A DNA stretch of 64,000 nucleotides from NCBI GenBank assembly GCA_963823675.1, contig CAWGMT010000020.1, forward strand, positions 1 to 64,000, read 5' to 3'. Under the pieces are notes generated by a model. The model saw only the letters and a list, made by a program, of their open reading frames with translations, did not search any database and had not been told where the DNA came from. Both the position numbers and the translations under genes were made by a program. This DNA is from CAWGMT01 sp963823675. Its GTDB lineage: Bacteria; Planctomycetota; Planctomycetia; Isosphaerales; Isosphaeraceae. Below, in pieces: positions 28,278-38,182 of the stretch. Position 1 is the first letter of the stretch; each line of letters opens with the position of its first letter.

Positions 28278-28795
28278 GACAGGGGATCGAAGTTGGTGGG
28301 TCGGTCGTGAACCGGGCCCACGCGAAGGCAGTGGAAACGAAGCGCGTGATGACTGAGGGGCGAGTTCTCCATCGCTTTGACGATTCCTCGGTTACCGGTC
28401 GGCCGCGTGATGTCGGAGCTCGGAAAAGGCCGCTCGGGCAGTCCCGAAACTCAGACCGCAAGCCATTTCAGGCATGGATCTACCTATTGTTGGGCTGCTT
28501 GACATCCCTGTCAACGGCGTGTTAGAGTGGACGTTTGGGCCGGGGCTGGACAAGTCGATCGTCGGGCTCGGCCCGCCAGGGGCTTGGATCGCTCTCTGCG
28601 CCGAAAAGCCGTGCGGCTTGGGCCATTGAGAGCCCCCAGGGAGGTGTTGCTCAGTTGGCACACCACAGTTTGGAACTCCGAGCCCTCACTCGACGGGCTG
28701 GGTGTTCCGGCCGGTAGTGCCGCAACCGCTCGAACTCGACGTCCCGCTCCGTCGAGTCGCGGCAGATGATCATGAGCACGCCTCGGAGAAGCTAA
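28278..28795. other. Divergent tatD-nusA intergenic region
   Basis: About 520 bp. It contains a candidate sigma-70-type promoter at 28499 and a likely long leader for nusA. The stretch around 28640-28690 has D-arm-like text (GCTCAGTTGGCA) but does not fold as a tRNA. Confidence 0.5.
28499..28528 (+). promoter_or_regulatory. Candidate sigma-70-type promoter upstream of nusA
   Basis: TTGACA at 28499-28504, 18-base spacer, TAGAGT at 28523-28528. The -35 box is perfect and the -10 box matches 4 of 6. It would give a leader of about 260 bases. Confidence 0.4.
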
Positions 28796-30490
28796 ATGAG
28801 TGTCGATCTGGTCCGCATCGTCGATAGCATCCACCGCGACAAGAATATTTCGAAGGACATACTTTTTGAAGGGATTCAATCGGCACTCACAACCGCCGCG
28901 CGAAAACACTACCCCGAGGCCGCCGAGATCGAGGTGCGGATCGATCCGGATTCGGGCGCGATCGATGCGACGAAGGACGGGGTCAAGATGGACCCCGCCG
29001 AGCTCGGCCGGATTGCAGCGCAAACGGCCAAACAGGTCATCATCCAGAAGATACGCGAGGCGGAAAGGGACAGCCTTTTCGATGAGTTTGAAGATCAGCG
29101 CGGCGACCTGGTTACGGGGACGGTGCAACGATTCGAGGGGGGGGCCGTCATCGTCAACCTGGGGAAAACCGATGCGATCTTGCCTCGAAGCGAACAGATT
29201 CCAGGCGAAAGCTATCACCCGAACGAGCGAATCCGCGCGATCATTCTTGATGTCCGCAAGGTCGGCCAGCGGGTCAAGATCATCCTGAGCCGGACCCACA
29301 CCGACTTTGTCCGCCGGCTTTTCGAGCTCGAGATTCCAGAGATTGCCGATCAGATCATTGCCATCCGTGCCCTGGCGCGTGAGGCTGGTTACCGTTCGAA
29401 GGTGGCGGTTACCTCGATCGACACCAAGGTCAACGCGGTCGGTGCCTGCGTGGGCGTGCGCGGCACGCGAATCAAGAACATCGTCGATGAGCTGGGCGGC
29501 GAGCGGATCGACATCGTTCGGTGGAACGAGTCGCTCCAGGTTCTCATTCCGAACGCACTTCAGCCGGCGGAGATCGACGAGGTCATGCTCTGCCACCTGC
29601 TTGGCCGGGCGATTGTCTTGGTCCGTGACGACCAGTTGTCGCTGGCGATTGGCCGGCGTGGTCAGAATGTGCGGCTGGCGTCCAAGCTCGTCGGCTGGGA
29701 CATCGAGATCATGACTGCCGAGGAGCTTGACGAGGTGATCGAGAAGGCCGTCAAGGCTTTTGAAAAGATCGAGGTGGTCGATGTCGAACTGGCGGAACGC
29801 CTGGTCGAGCAGGGCATTTTGAGCTACGACGATCTTTCGGTCATGGAAATCTCGGATTTAGTGAACACGATCGAGGGGTTGACCGAAGAGCAGGCAGTCC
29901 AGATTGTCACGCAGGCCGAAACGTTCGCGGAGGCTCAAACCGAGGAGCTTCCGCGCCGCAAAGGGTCGCGCGCCGTCGCCGAGGCGCCCAGCGCCGAACC
30001 CGGTCCGGAAGCAGGCTCGGGCGAGGTCGTGGAACCCACCGAACTCGAGCTCGCGACTCAGGCTCTTTTGGCTCCAGACGAAGAGTTTCCGCTCGATTCC
30101 GATGCCCTGGCTGAGGAGGTCGGTCCGGTCTCGCCCACCGAACCGTATGCCTCGGCCGGGGGTGATTTCACTGGCGAAGAACGCCCGGATCCGGAGAACG
30201 ACGACAAAGGCGACGACGAGATTCATGACCTGGCACTGGCGGTCGAAAGCTCCACCTATTCGCCCCACGGCCACGAGGTAACCTTTCCGCCCAGTGACGA
30301 TGATCAGGGCGAGAGCATCCGCATCGTAACCGAAGCCGTCGAGCCGGGGAGCCAGGACCGACCGGTTGTTCCTGCCCAGGGCTCGGGGCCCAAGCCGGCC
30401 GCCGCCCGGCCCACGGGGACGTCTTCGTCGGACGTCCCGCCAGATCACACTGCCGACGAGGCGCTTGGCCAAGCCGGCGAAAATCCCTGA
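28796..30490 (+). CDS. nusA: Transcription termination/antitermination factor NusA
   Basis: Binds RNA polymerase and controls pausing, termination and antitermination. 564 residues in one frame. N-terminal polymerase-binding domain (about 1-125), S1 domain (GDLVTGTVQRFEGGAVIVNL, about 100-175), then two KH domains with VGACVGVRGTRIKNIVDELG and LAIGRRGQNVRLASKLVGWD, and a helix-hairpin-helix-like section around residues 335-375. The last 170 residues are an acidic, low-complexity tail (PDPENDDKGDDE; SDDDQGES), longer than in E. coli-type short forms. CGGAGAA lies before the ATG. First gene of nusA-infB-rbfA. Confidence 0.97.
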   Translation: MSVDLVRIVDSIHRDKNISKDILFEGIQSALTTAARKHYPEAAEIEVRIDPDSGAIDATKDGVKMDPAELGRIAAQTAKQVIIQKIREAERDSLFDEFEDQRGDLVTGTVQRFEGGAVIVNLGKTDAILPRSEQIPGESYHPNERIRAIILDVRKVGQRVKIILSRTHTDFVRRLFELEIPEIADQIIAIRALAREAGYRSKVAVTSIDTKVNAVGACVGVRGTRIKNIVDELGGERIDIVRWNESLQVLIPNALQPAEIDEVMLCHLLGRAIVLVRDDQLSLAIGRRGQNVRLASKLVGWDIEIMTAEELDEVIEKAVKAFEKIEVVDVELAERLVEQGILSYDDLSVMEISDLVNTIEGLTEEQAVQIVTQAETFAEAQTEELPRRKGSRAVAEAPSAEPGPEAGSGEVVEPTELELATQALLAPDEEFPLDSDALAEEVGPVSPTEPYASAGGDFTGEERPDPENDDKGDDEIHDLALAVESSTYSPHGHEVTFPPSDDDQGESIRIVTEAVEPGSQDRPVVPAQGSGPKPAAARPTGTSSSDVPPDHTADEALGQAGENP

Positions 30491-30755
30491 CCCACTTGGT
30501 CAACCAGGCCCTCGTGGGTCTGGGGCCGGATCAATCTGGGCCGTCGTCGCATACGCCGGAATCGAAAAAAAAACCTGAAAACAGATCCGGCTCGCATCCA
30601 TGGAATGGTGATCACTCTGGAAACGAGCCCGAGATAGATAATGGTGCCGGCATGCAAAGCCGGCATGAAACCGATATAATACTTTGAACCAATTCCCAAC
30701 ACCCCGGGTCGTGGCCGGCCTGGGCAACCGGAGCGGTATCCCGGAGGAGCTGCCT

Positions 30756-33700
30756 TTGTCGACGCGAGTTCACGAGTTAGCCAAAGAACTGGGCCTGAAG
30801 AGTCCCGAGCTGCTTGAGAGGATCCAGAAGTGGGGGCTTGACGTCAAGGTGAGCGCCTTGGCGAGCCTCGACTCGACGACGGTGGAACGGATCCGGGCGC
30901 TCATGGGCCAGCCGGTGCAGGAGAAGGAAACCGTGGCTCCGGCTTCCGGACCGCATGCGGCTGCGCCCTCGCCCTCGCCCGCGGCAGCGGTAGGACCCAG
31001 CGGCCCGGCGGAGCCGACGGGTCCCAGGGCTGCGGGGGCGTCCGGTCCGGGCGCTCCAGGCCCCAGCGCCGGCTTGTCTCCGGGGGGTTCCGGCGGTCCA
31101 GCCACGGTTTCTCCGCTCGCTCAGAGATTGACACCCGGGTCCGCGCCGACTGCACCAGCGCGACCGGGTGTTGCGGCGCCCGGCCCGGCGGCGGCAACGG
31201 GCGGTCTGCGCCCACCAGGGTCGACACCCCCCTTGGCACGGCCGAGCGGTGGTTTCTCGAGTACTCGAGCCGGGGGTGGGCCCCTCTCGGGTCACACGCC
31301 ACACCGAGGCGGCGGCCCCCGGCCGGGCGCGGGCACCTCGGGGTCTCAGTCCACGCGCTCCGAAGCCAGGCCCGGCCAGGGCCCGGCTACGGGCGGCACA
31401 CCGACCTCAACCCTCCGACCGCTACGACCGGACGACTACATCTCCTCGGCCGGCATCCGGCCTTCGGCTTCGCGGCCGCTCGCTCAAGCGCCAGGTCCCG
31501 CGTCCGCACAGCAGCCCCAGCGCCGGATTGGCGGAGAGTCTGGCGGTGACGGCGGCCGGCGCGAACGGCCGATGCCGAAGGTCGCCGCTCCAACTGCCAC
31601 GCCACCTCGTCCGGGCGGACCGTTGCGGCCGCCGTCGGCCCAACCTGCTGCTCCCAAGGCCCAGCGCCCCGAAAAGTCGATGACCAAGGACGAGGTTCTT
31701 GCCCTGATGCGCGCCGGTCAACTGGGGACTCACCCGGCGCCTCGCGGCGGGCCCGGAAGCCCAGGCGGCGGGCCGCGCGTGATCGGGCAGCCTCACCGCG
31801 GGCCGGGGCCAGGCACCGGAGCGCCTCGGACCATCGGACCACAACCGCTTCCAGGCGGCCCACCGGGGCCGCGGCGCTGGCCCGCCACCACCACCGTCCG
31901 TCGTGACCGATGAAGAGGAGGAGCGCAAAGGCAAGACAGGCCGGCTCGGCTCCGCGGCCGACCGGGCAGGCCGGCGCGCCCGCAGAAGCGAGCGAGCCGG
32001 AGAACGCCGCGTCACGTCGCCACTCCCCGCCGCCGTCCTGCTTTCCGAGGAAGAAGAACTGCGACGCACCCGCTCCGGGATCAAGAAATCTCGCGGCGGC
32101 CAGCGGACTGCCCTGGCCCCCGTCCGGAAGTCGCATGTCGAGATCGAGCCGCCGATCACGGTGCGCAGCCTTTCCGAGACAATCGGAGTCAAGGCCAACG
32201 ATCTCATCCGCAAACTCATGAGCATGAATCAGCTCGCGACCATCAACGCGTCGCTCGACGAAGAGCTGGCCGTGATGCTGGCCATGGAATGCGGCGTCGA
32301 GCTTGTGGTCGTCCGCGAGCGCACCGCCGAAGACGATTTCCTGGCCGCGTTTGAATCGACCAGCTCGGCCGAAAACCTCCAACCCCGGCCTCCCGTCATC
32401 ACGATTCTGGGCCACGTTGACCACGGCAAGACGTCGCTCTTGGATCGCATTCGCAAGTCGAACGTCGTCGAGTCCGAGAGCGGCGGCATCACCCAGCACA
32501 TCGGCGCCTATCAGGTCGAGTCCAACGGCCGCGCGATCACCTTCGTCGATACGCCCGGCCACGAAGCGTTCACGTCCATGCGGGCCCGCGGGGCCAATGT
32601 GACCGACATCGTCGTGCTCGTGGTCGCCGCCGACGACGGCGTCATGCCCCAGACCATCGAGGCGATCGCCCATGCCAAGGCAGCCGAGGTACCGATCGTG
32701 GTCGCACTCAACAAGATAGATCTGCCCAACGTCGATACTCTGGCCAACATCAACAAGATCTACGGCGAGCTCGCGCAGCAGGGCCTGCACCCGGTCGAGT
32801 GGGGCGGCGACGTCGAGATCGTCAAGACTTCGGCGACGACCGGCCAGGGAATCGCCGAGCTCTTGGCCACGCTCGAAACTCTCGCCGATCTGCACGAGCT
32901 CAAGGCCGACCCGACTCGACCCGCCACCGGAACCTGCCTCGAGGCCTCGCTCTCGGAGGGCCGAGGCGTGGTCGCCACCATCCTGGTGCAGGACGGGACG
33001 TTGCGCGTCGGTGACGTCATCGTCTGCGGCGACGGCTTCGGCCGCGTCCGAGCCCTCTTCAACGACAGGGGCGGTCCATCGACCTGGCCGGCCCATCGAC
33101 ACCGGTCGAAGTCTCGGGCCTCGATGTGGTGCCAAGCGCCGGCGAGAGCTTTGCCGTCGCCGACGACATCTCTCGCGCCCGTGAGGTCGCCGAGACTCGC
33201 CGCGTCCGCGCGCGGGACCTCGCCCACGCCGACCGCCAAACGGTCACGCTCGAAAACCTCTACACCAAGATGGCCGAGCAATCGCTCAAGAGCCTCAACC
33301 TCATCCTCAAGGCCGACGTCCAGGGTTCGATCGAAGCGCTGACGAAGGAACTCGAGAAACTGGAAAACGCCGAGGTCCCCATTCGCGTGCTCTTGAAGGC
33401 GGTCGGCGGGATCAGCGAGAGCGACATCGTCTTGGCCGATGCCTCACAGGCCATCGTCATCGGCTTCCGGGTCGCCCCCGAAGACAGGGCGATGGCTCTT
33501 GCCGAGGAAAAGAAGATCGAGATTCGCCGCTACGACATCATTTATCAGGTGACCGACGACATCAAGAAAGCCGTCGAGGGGATGCTGGTCCCCGAGGTCA
33601 AGGAAGTTCACCTGGGCCGCGCCGTCGTCCGTCAGGTCTTCAAGATCTCCAAGGTCGGAACCGTCGCGGGCTGTTTCGTCACGCAGGGAACCATCGAGCG

Positions 33701-33899
33701 TTCGGCCAAGGTTCGTCTCATCCGCGAGGGGCGCGAGATCTACAAGGGCGCGATCGAAGCCCTCAAGCGGTTCAAGGAAGACGTCAAGGAGGTCCCCCAA
33801 AACTTCGAGTGCGGGATCAAGATCGGCAACTTCGACGACGTCAAAGTCGACGACGTCATCGAAGCCTACCGCATCGACGTGATCCGGCGCACGCTCTGA
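30756..33899 (+). CDS. infB: Translation initiation factor IF-2, two frameshifts
   Basis: GTPase that places initiator tRNA on the ribosome. About 1048 residues when joined. I chose the TTG at 30756 because GGAGGAG sits 6 bases before it and STRVHELAKELGLKSPELLE is the normal IF2 N-terminus. A Pro/Gly/Ala-rich linker of about 350 residues follows. Frame 1 begins between about 31860 and 31880 (PPPPPSVVTDEEEERKG). The G domain has GHVDHGKT, GGITQHIGAYQ, DTPGHEAF and NKIDLP. A second shift lies near 33070, where one base missing in GGGGC text restores SIDLAGPSTPVEVSGLDVVP. The C-terminal domains run to a TGA at 33899. The gene is normally essential, so assembly error is the likely cause. Confidence 0.96.
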
Positions 33900-33922
33900 T
33901 AATACGACAAAGGTGAAATTCC

Positions 33923-34307
33923 ATGCCGTCGCACCGCAGCCTGCGGATAGCCGAAGCCATTCGTGAGGTTGTCTCAACGGCAATTCTGTTTGAGGTTGCC
34001 GACCCGCGCATTCATGCAGTCACTGTCCTGGGTGCCGACGTCTCCGGCGATCTTGCGCCATGCGACCAGTTTTCGTATCGGTCATGGGCACGGAAGCCGA
34101 GCACAAACCGAGCGATTGCAGGGGCTGAAGCACGCCGCGGGGTTCCTCCAGTCCCGCGTGGCCGCGGCGGCTGCAAACGCGATTCACGCCGGTGCTCTGA
34201 ACTTCAGAACTCGACGACAGCGTCAAGAAGTCGAATCGAGCTGAGCCGCCTGATCGACGAGGCCGTCGCCTCGGATCAGCCGGCCGGATTCTTCAACCCG
34301 CGAATAG
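33923..34307 (+). CDS. rbfA: Ribosome-binding factor RbfA, heavily frameshifted
   Basis: 30S maturation factor. Good start: AAAGGTGAAATTCC then ATG, 23 bp after infB. The first frame gives SLRIAEAIREVVSTAILFEV and ADPRIHAVTVLGADVSGDL. The expected continuation is found in pieces: RHAT (frame 3), VFVSVMGTEAE (frame 1), QTERLQGLKHAAGFLQSRVA (frame 3), LQTRFTPVL, ELDDSVKKS, then IELSRLIDEAVASDQPA. This needs about six indels in 330 bp, ending at a probable TAG (34305-34307), 4 bp before the next ATG. The position after infB and the motif order leave little doubt about identity. Confidence 0.85.
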
Positions 34308-34311
34308 GCCC

Positions 34312-35181
34312 ATGGCGACACAAAGCAAATCGCAGCTTCTCAACGACATTCATTCCTCGCTCAAGCGCCGCTACAAGCCGAGCGCCGACCGCGACTCTTC
34401 CCGGCTTTCCGTGCTCGAGGCGGTCGTCTACGGAATCTGTCACGAGAACACCACGCGTGAGCAGGCCAACCAGGCACTTTCGCGGTTCAGCGACGAGTTC
34501 TTCGACTGGAACGAAGTCCGGGTCAGCGGGGTCGAAGAAATCGAGGAGAGGCTCGCCGGAATTCCCGAGCCCGCGGTGCGAGCTCAGAAAATTCGCCGCT
34601 TCCTCCGCCAGCTCTTCAATCGGACCTACGGCTTCACCCTCGACGCGCTGACCAAGAGGCCGCTCAAGGAAGCCTTGAAGGTCTTGCACACTTACGACGC
34701 ATTTGCCTCCGACTACGTTACAGCCACGGTCGTCCAGCAGGCACTTGGCGGCCATGCAATCCCCATCGACAAGGTCTCGCACCGCGTATTGCAGCGGTTC
34801 GGATTCAGTGAGAATGACGTCCCCACCCTCCGCGGCATCCTGGAACGCGCGGTTCCCAAGAATCGAGGCGCCGAATTCCTTGACCTGCTTGAGGAGCTCG
34901 CGTTCGATACCTGCCTGGAAGCCGAGCCGCAATGCTCACGCTGCGAGCTGCGCAAAGTCTGCCCCTACGCTCTCTCCCACAAGGAGGGCAAAACAGCCCC
35001 TTCGGCTGCCCGTTCCGGCTCTGCCCGAGGGCCGAAGGACGCCGCCAAAACAGCCAAGAGCAAAGGCACGGATGGCGCCCATCCCGCAACAGCCAAGAGG
35101 AATGTGCCGCCGGCCAAATCCACTAAGGAATCGCATCCCGCTTCCCGCGGAGCGCGCGGCAAGCACGGTGGAGCGAAGTGA
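34312..35181 (+). CDS. Endonuclease III-like HhH-GPD protein with Fe-S loop but no catalytic lysine
   Basis: 289 residues. The helical core (about 20-190) resembles endonuclease III/MutY glycosylases. The C-terminal iron-sulfur loop is complete: CLEAEPQCSRCELRKVC has the C-x6-C-x2-C-x5-C spacing of endonuclease III. The helix-hairpin-helix LPGVGRKTA and its lysine are replaced by DAFASDYVTATVVQ. An Asp is kept in IPIDKVSHRVLQRFG, in the place of VDTHxxRV. A Lys/Ala/Pro-rich basic tail of about 65 residues follows (residues 225-289). The protein may bind DNA without lyase activity. It is 4 bp after rbfA, apparently co-transcribed. Confidence 0.85.
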   Translation: MATQSKSQLLNDIHSSLKRRYKPSADRDSSRLSVLEAVVYGICHENTTREQANQALSRFSDEFFDWNEVRVSGVEEIEERLAGIPEPAVRAQKIRRFLRQLFNRTYGFTLDALTKRPLKEALKVLHTYDAFASDYVTATVVQQALGGHAIPIDKVSHRVLQRFGFSENDVPTLRGILERAVPKNRGAEFLDLLEELAFDTCLEAEPQCSRCELRKVCPYALSHKEGKTAPSAARSGSARGPKDAAKTAKSKGTDGAHPATAKRNVPPAKSTKESHPASRGARGKHGGAK

Positions 35182-35408
35182 CTTCACCATAGCGGGCTTC
35201 GCTTCAGGCGCGGCTGCGAATCGCCGCTGAGCCAGGCTGTGACCTCATGATGATGGGAGCCGAGCCCGGAAGCACCTCATAGCCTCATTGGCCTCCTCCA
35301 GGCTCGGTGCTGGTGAAATTCGGAGTTGGCCGAGACGGATCGTCCGACAGCCTTGGTTTCGTGTAAGATAGAAGCGATCACGTTGCTGATGCCATTCTTC
35401 GGAGCGAC

Positions 35409-35906
35409 ATGACACCAGTAGCCCCCCAATCACCGCTGGTCGGCGTGGTCATGGGCAGCAAATCCGACTGGGAGACGATGCGCCATGCCTCCGAGGTCTT
35501 GGCCGAGCTCGGCATTCCCCACGAGTCGCGCGTGGTTTCGGCCCACCGAACGCCGGAGCGGCTGTTTCGTTACGGCCAAGAAGCCGAGGACCGGGGTCTC
35601 GAGCTTTTGATCGCCGGGGCGGGGGGAGCTGCGCACCTGCCGGGCATGCTGGCGGCGATCTCGCTCTTGCCGGTCCTGGGCGTGCCGGTCGAGAGCAAGG
35701 TCTTGCGCGGGGTTGATTCGCTCCTGTCGATCGTGCAGATGCCCAGGGGCGTCCCGGTCGGCACTCTCGCCATCGGCACGTCGGGCGCGGCCAATGCGGC
35801 ACTGCTCGCGGGCGCGATTCTGGGGCGGAAGTATCCCGCGATCCGCGAAGCCCTGGCTCGTTACCGCCGGAACCAGACCGACTCCGTGGGAGAATTGCCG
35901 GCATGA
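35409..35906 (+). CDS. purE: N5-carboxyaminoimidazole ribonucleotide mutase PurE
   Basis: De novo purine synthesis: converts N5-CAIR to CAIR. 165 residues, class I PurE size. Motifs: GVVMGSKSDWETMRHASEVL, VVSAHRTPERLFRYG, AGAGGAAHLPGMLAAI and LLSIVQMPRGVPVGTLAIG. The stop overlaps the purK start by 4 bases (ATGA). Confidence 0.97.
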   Translation: MTPVAPQSPLVGVVMGSKSDWETMRHASEVLAELGIPHESRVVSAHRTPERLFRYGQEAEDRGLELLIAGAGGAAHLPGMLAAISLLPVLGVPVESKVLRGVDSLLSIVQMPRGVPVGTLAIGTSGAANAALLAGAILGRKYPAIREALARYRRNQTDSVGELPA

Positions 35907-37096
35907 GCCTGTCAACTTTTCTCGCGCCTGCAACCCGAAACGAGGCGATCTTCCCCCCCGCTCCCTTGGGCGTGATCGGCAGCGGCCAACTGGGCCGCAT
36001 GTTCATCCTGGCGGCACAACGGCTAGGCTACCGCCCCGGCGTTCTGAGCGCCACCTCCGAGACGCCGGCCGCACAGGTCGCTCACTGGACTGTTATCGGC
36101 CTTCCCGACCATTTGCCGGCGCTTCGGGCGTTTGCCGAGCACGCCCGCGCGATCACCGTCGAATTCGAAAACGTCTCGGCTGCGGCGCTCCGCTGGCTGG
36201 CGCGGCACCGGGCCGTGCGTCCCGGATGGCAGACTCTCTGGACCGCGCAGAACCGGCTGCGCGAGAAGCGCTTTCTGGCTCGTCATGACATTCCTCATGC
36301 CCCGTGGGTTCCCGTTCGCAACCCGAGCGAGCTGGAACGGGCCGTCTCGGGTGTCGGTTTGCCGCTCATCCTCAAGACGGAGGCATCGGGCTATGACGGC
36401 AAGGGACAGATCCTCGTAAACGAAGCCTCCGAGCTCTCCGGCGCCTGGGCGAGCCTGGGCCGCGCTTACTGCGTCGCCGAGGCTTGGGTTGACTTTGCCG
36501 CCGAGATTTCGGTGGTCGTGGCCCGCGGCTGCGACGGCCAGGCCGTGTGCTATCCGGCCGCTCTGAACCGCCATGAACGCCACATCCTGGACTCGACCTT
36601 GGCTCCCGCCCCCGTGGGGCCGATTGTCGCGCAGGAAGCGCGCCGGCTGGCTCTCTGTACCGCACAGGCCCTCGACACCGTCGGCGTCCTGACGGTCGAA
36701 TTCTTCGTGACATCGGCTGGCCGGCTGCTGGTGAATGAGATCGCTCCTCGCCCGCACAATTCGGGACACCTGACGATCGAAGCCGCCCGCACCAGCCAGT
36801 TTGAGCAGCAGGTACGGGCCCTCTGCGGATTGGCTCTGGGACAGACCGACTTGGTCATGCCGGCCGCGATGGTCAACCTGCTGGGAGACTTGTGGTGCTC
36901 AGCCGGTGGCGAGCCCTGCTGGGACGCCGCGTTTCGGGCTGATCCGGGCGTTTCGATACACCTTTATGGTAAGCGGACGCCGGTTGCCGGCCGAAAAATG
37001 GGCCATCTCACCGTGCTCGACCTCGATCCCGAGACCGCGCTCCGGCGGGCAATGGCCGTGCGCTCCGCCCTGGTGCCCGGCCGCCAGTCACGATGA
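35903..37096 (+). CDS. purK: N5-carboxyaminoimidazole ribonucleotide synthase PurK
   Basis: ATP-grasp enzyme making N5-CAIR from AIR, bicarbonate and ATP, feeding PurE. 397 residues. GVIGSGQLGRMFILAAQRLG near the N-terminus, TVEFENVS, LILKTEASGYDGKGQ (ATP-grasp), then VEFFVTSAGRLLVNEIAPRP and HNSGHLTIEA with the metal-binding acidic residues. Translationally coupled to purE by the 4-bp overlap. Intact frame. Confidence 0.97.
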   Translation: MSLSTFLAPATRNEAIFPPAPLGVIGSGQLGRMFILAAQRLGYRPGVLSATSETPAAQVAHWTVIGLPDHLPALRAFAEHARAITVEFENVSAAALRWLARHRAVRPGWQTLWTAQNRLREKRFLARHDIPHAPWVPVRNPSELERAVSGVGLPLILKTEASGYDGKGQILVNEASELSGAWASLGRAYCVAEAWVDFAAEISVVVARGCDGQAVCYPAALNRHERHILDSTLAPAPVGPIVAQEARRLALCTAQALDTVGVLTVEFFVTSAGRLLVNEIAPRPHNSGHLTIEAARTSQFEQQVRALCGLALGQTDLVMPAAMVNLLGDLWCSAGGEPCWDAAFRADPGVSIHLYGKRTPVAGRKMGHLTVLDLDPETALRRAMAVRSALVPGRQSR

Positions 37097-37138
37097 GAGT
37101 CGGACAACAAGCTTGATGCTTCTGTAGTTGAAGATCGT

Positions 37139-38139
37139 ATGCGTTTTGCGAATCCCGGCTGGCTCTGGCTACTCGTCCTGATCCCCCTGCCTTGGCTGTT
37201 CGAGCGCATGCGCTCACGGATCGCCTGGCCCAGCTTCGGTACGTTCCCGGCCCGTGGACGCATTGGCTGGGTCTGGCTGCGGGCGCTGCCCGCGGTCCTC
37301 CGTGGGCTAGCCGTCGGCAGCCTGGCTGTCGCCCTCGCACGGCCCCAGACGGTCGGCGGCGTGACCCGGATCGCGGGCAAAGGCGTGGCCATCGTCGTCG
37401 CGCTGGACCAGAGCTCCAGCATGAAGACCGTCGACTTCCCCGCCGATCGGGGCACTCGACTCATGTCGCGGTTCGATGCCGCCAAGGCGACTTTTACTCA
37501 CTTCGTCCAGGGACGCACCGACGACTTGATCGGCTTGGTGGCCTTTGCCAACTACTGCGATCTCGCATGTCCGCCGACGCCCGATCACATCTTTCTTATC
37601 GATCTTGTGCAAGCCCTCCACCCGGCGCTGCCGGGTGACGACGGCACCAACATCGGCGACGCGATGGCTCTGAGTGTTGATGCGCTCCTCTCGCGCCGCC
37701 CAAGAAAAAAGTCCTCGTACTCATGACGGACGGCAACAACGAGCCGGCCGTACCCGATCCGCTCGACCCCGAGCAGGCCGCAATTCTGGCCCGTCGCCTG
37801 GGCGTGACCGTGCACACGATCGCGATCGGTCATGGCGGTGGAGTCGTTCAAGGCGTCGATCCCGACACGCGGCTCCCCGTTATCGCGGAAGTCACCGGGC
37901 CGAATCTGCCGCTCCTCGCGCGACTCGCCGAACTGACGGGCGGACGCTCATTTGTCGCGGCCGATGCCGACACGCTGGCCAAGGTCTTCGAAGCGATCAA
38001 CAACCTGGAACGGAGCCCGATTCGCGGCCAGATCCTCACCCGGTATGATGAACATTATGCATCTTGGGCCGGACTGGCGCTCGCGCTCTTGGTGCTCGAC
38101 CGTTTCCTTTCACTTGGACGACTCCGACGATTGCCGTGA
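37139..38139 (+). CDS. batA: BatA-like VWA membrane protein, one frameshift
   Basis: About 333 residues. Two N-terminal hydrophobic segments (PGWLWLLVLIPLPWLF; LRGLAVGSLAVALA), then a von Willebrand A domain with the MIDAS motif DQSSSM, and a C-terminal transmembrane helix (WAGLALALLVLDRFLSL). The first frame stops at 37726; a shift near 37702, before an A-run, gives KKKVLVLMTDGNNEPAVPDP and VTVHTIAIGHGG, the expected second half of the VWA domain. It starts a bat operon 42 bp after purK. The Bat system is linked to stress tolerance in other bacteria; the exact role is not established. Confidence 0.9.
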
Positions 38140-38182
38140 GCAAAGCTTCTTGGTCGTCTGGCGATTCTTGCAAGAGGGGCCC

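Noticed and set aside
28640..28700. tRNA-like text (GCTCAGTTGGCA) upstream of nusA
   Set aside because: Only a D-arm-like piece; no T-loop GTTCxA, no acceptor pairing and no anticodon stem could be built.
31100..31900. Possible collagen-like or repeat protein
   Set aside because: This Pro/Gly/Ala-rich stretch is the normal long linker of planctomycete IF2.
31387..33135. 582-codon minus-strand frame over infB
   Set aside because: Antisense to the IF2 linker and G domain; no Shine-Dalgarno and no recognisable domain.
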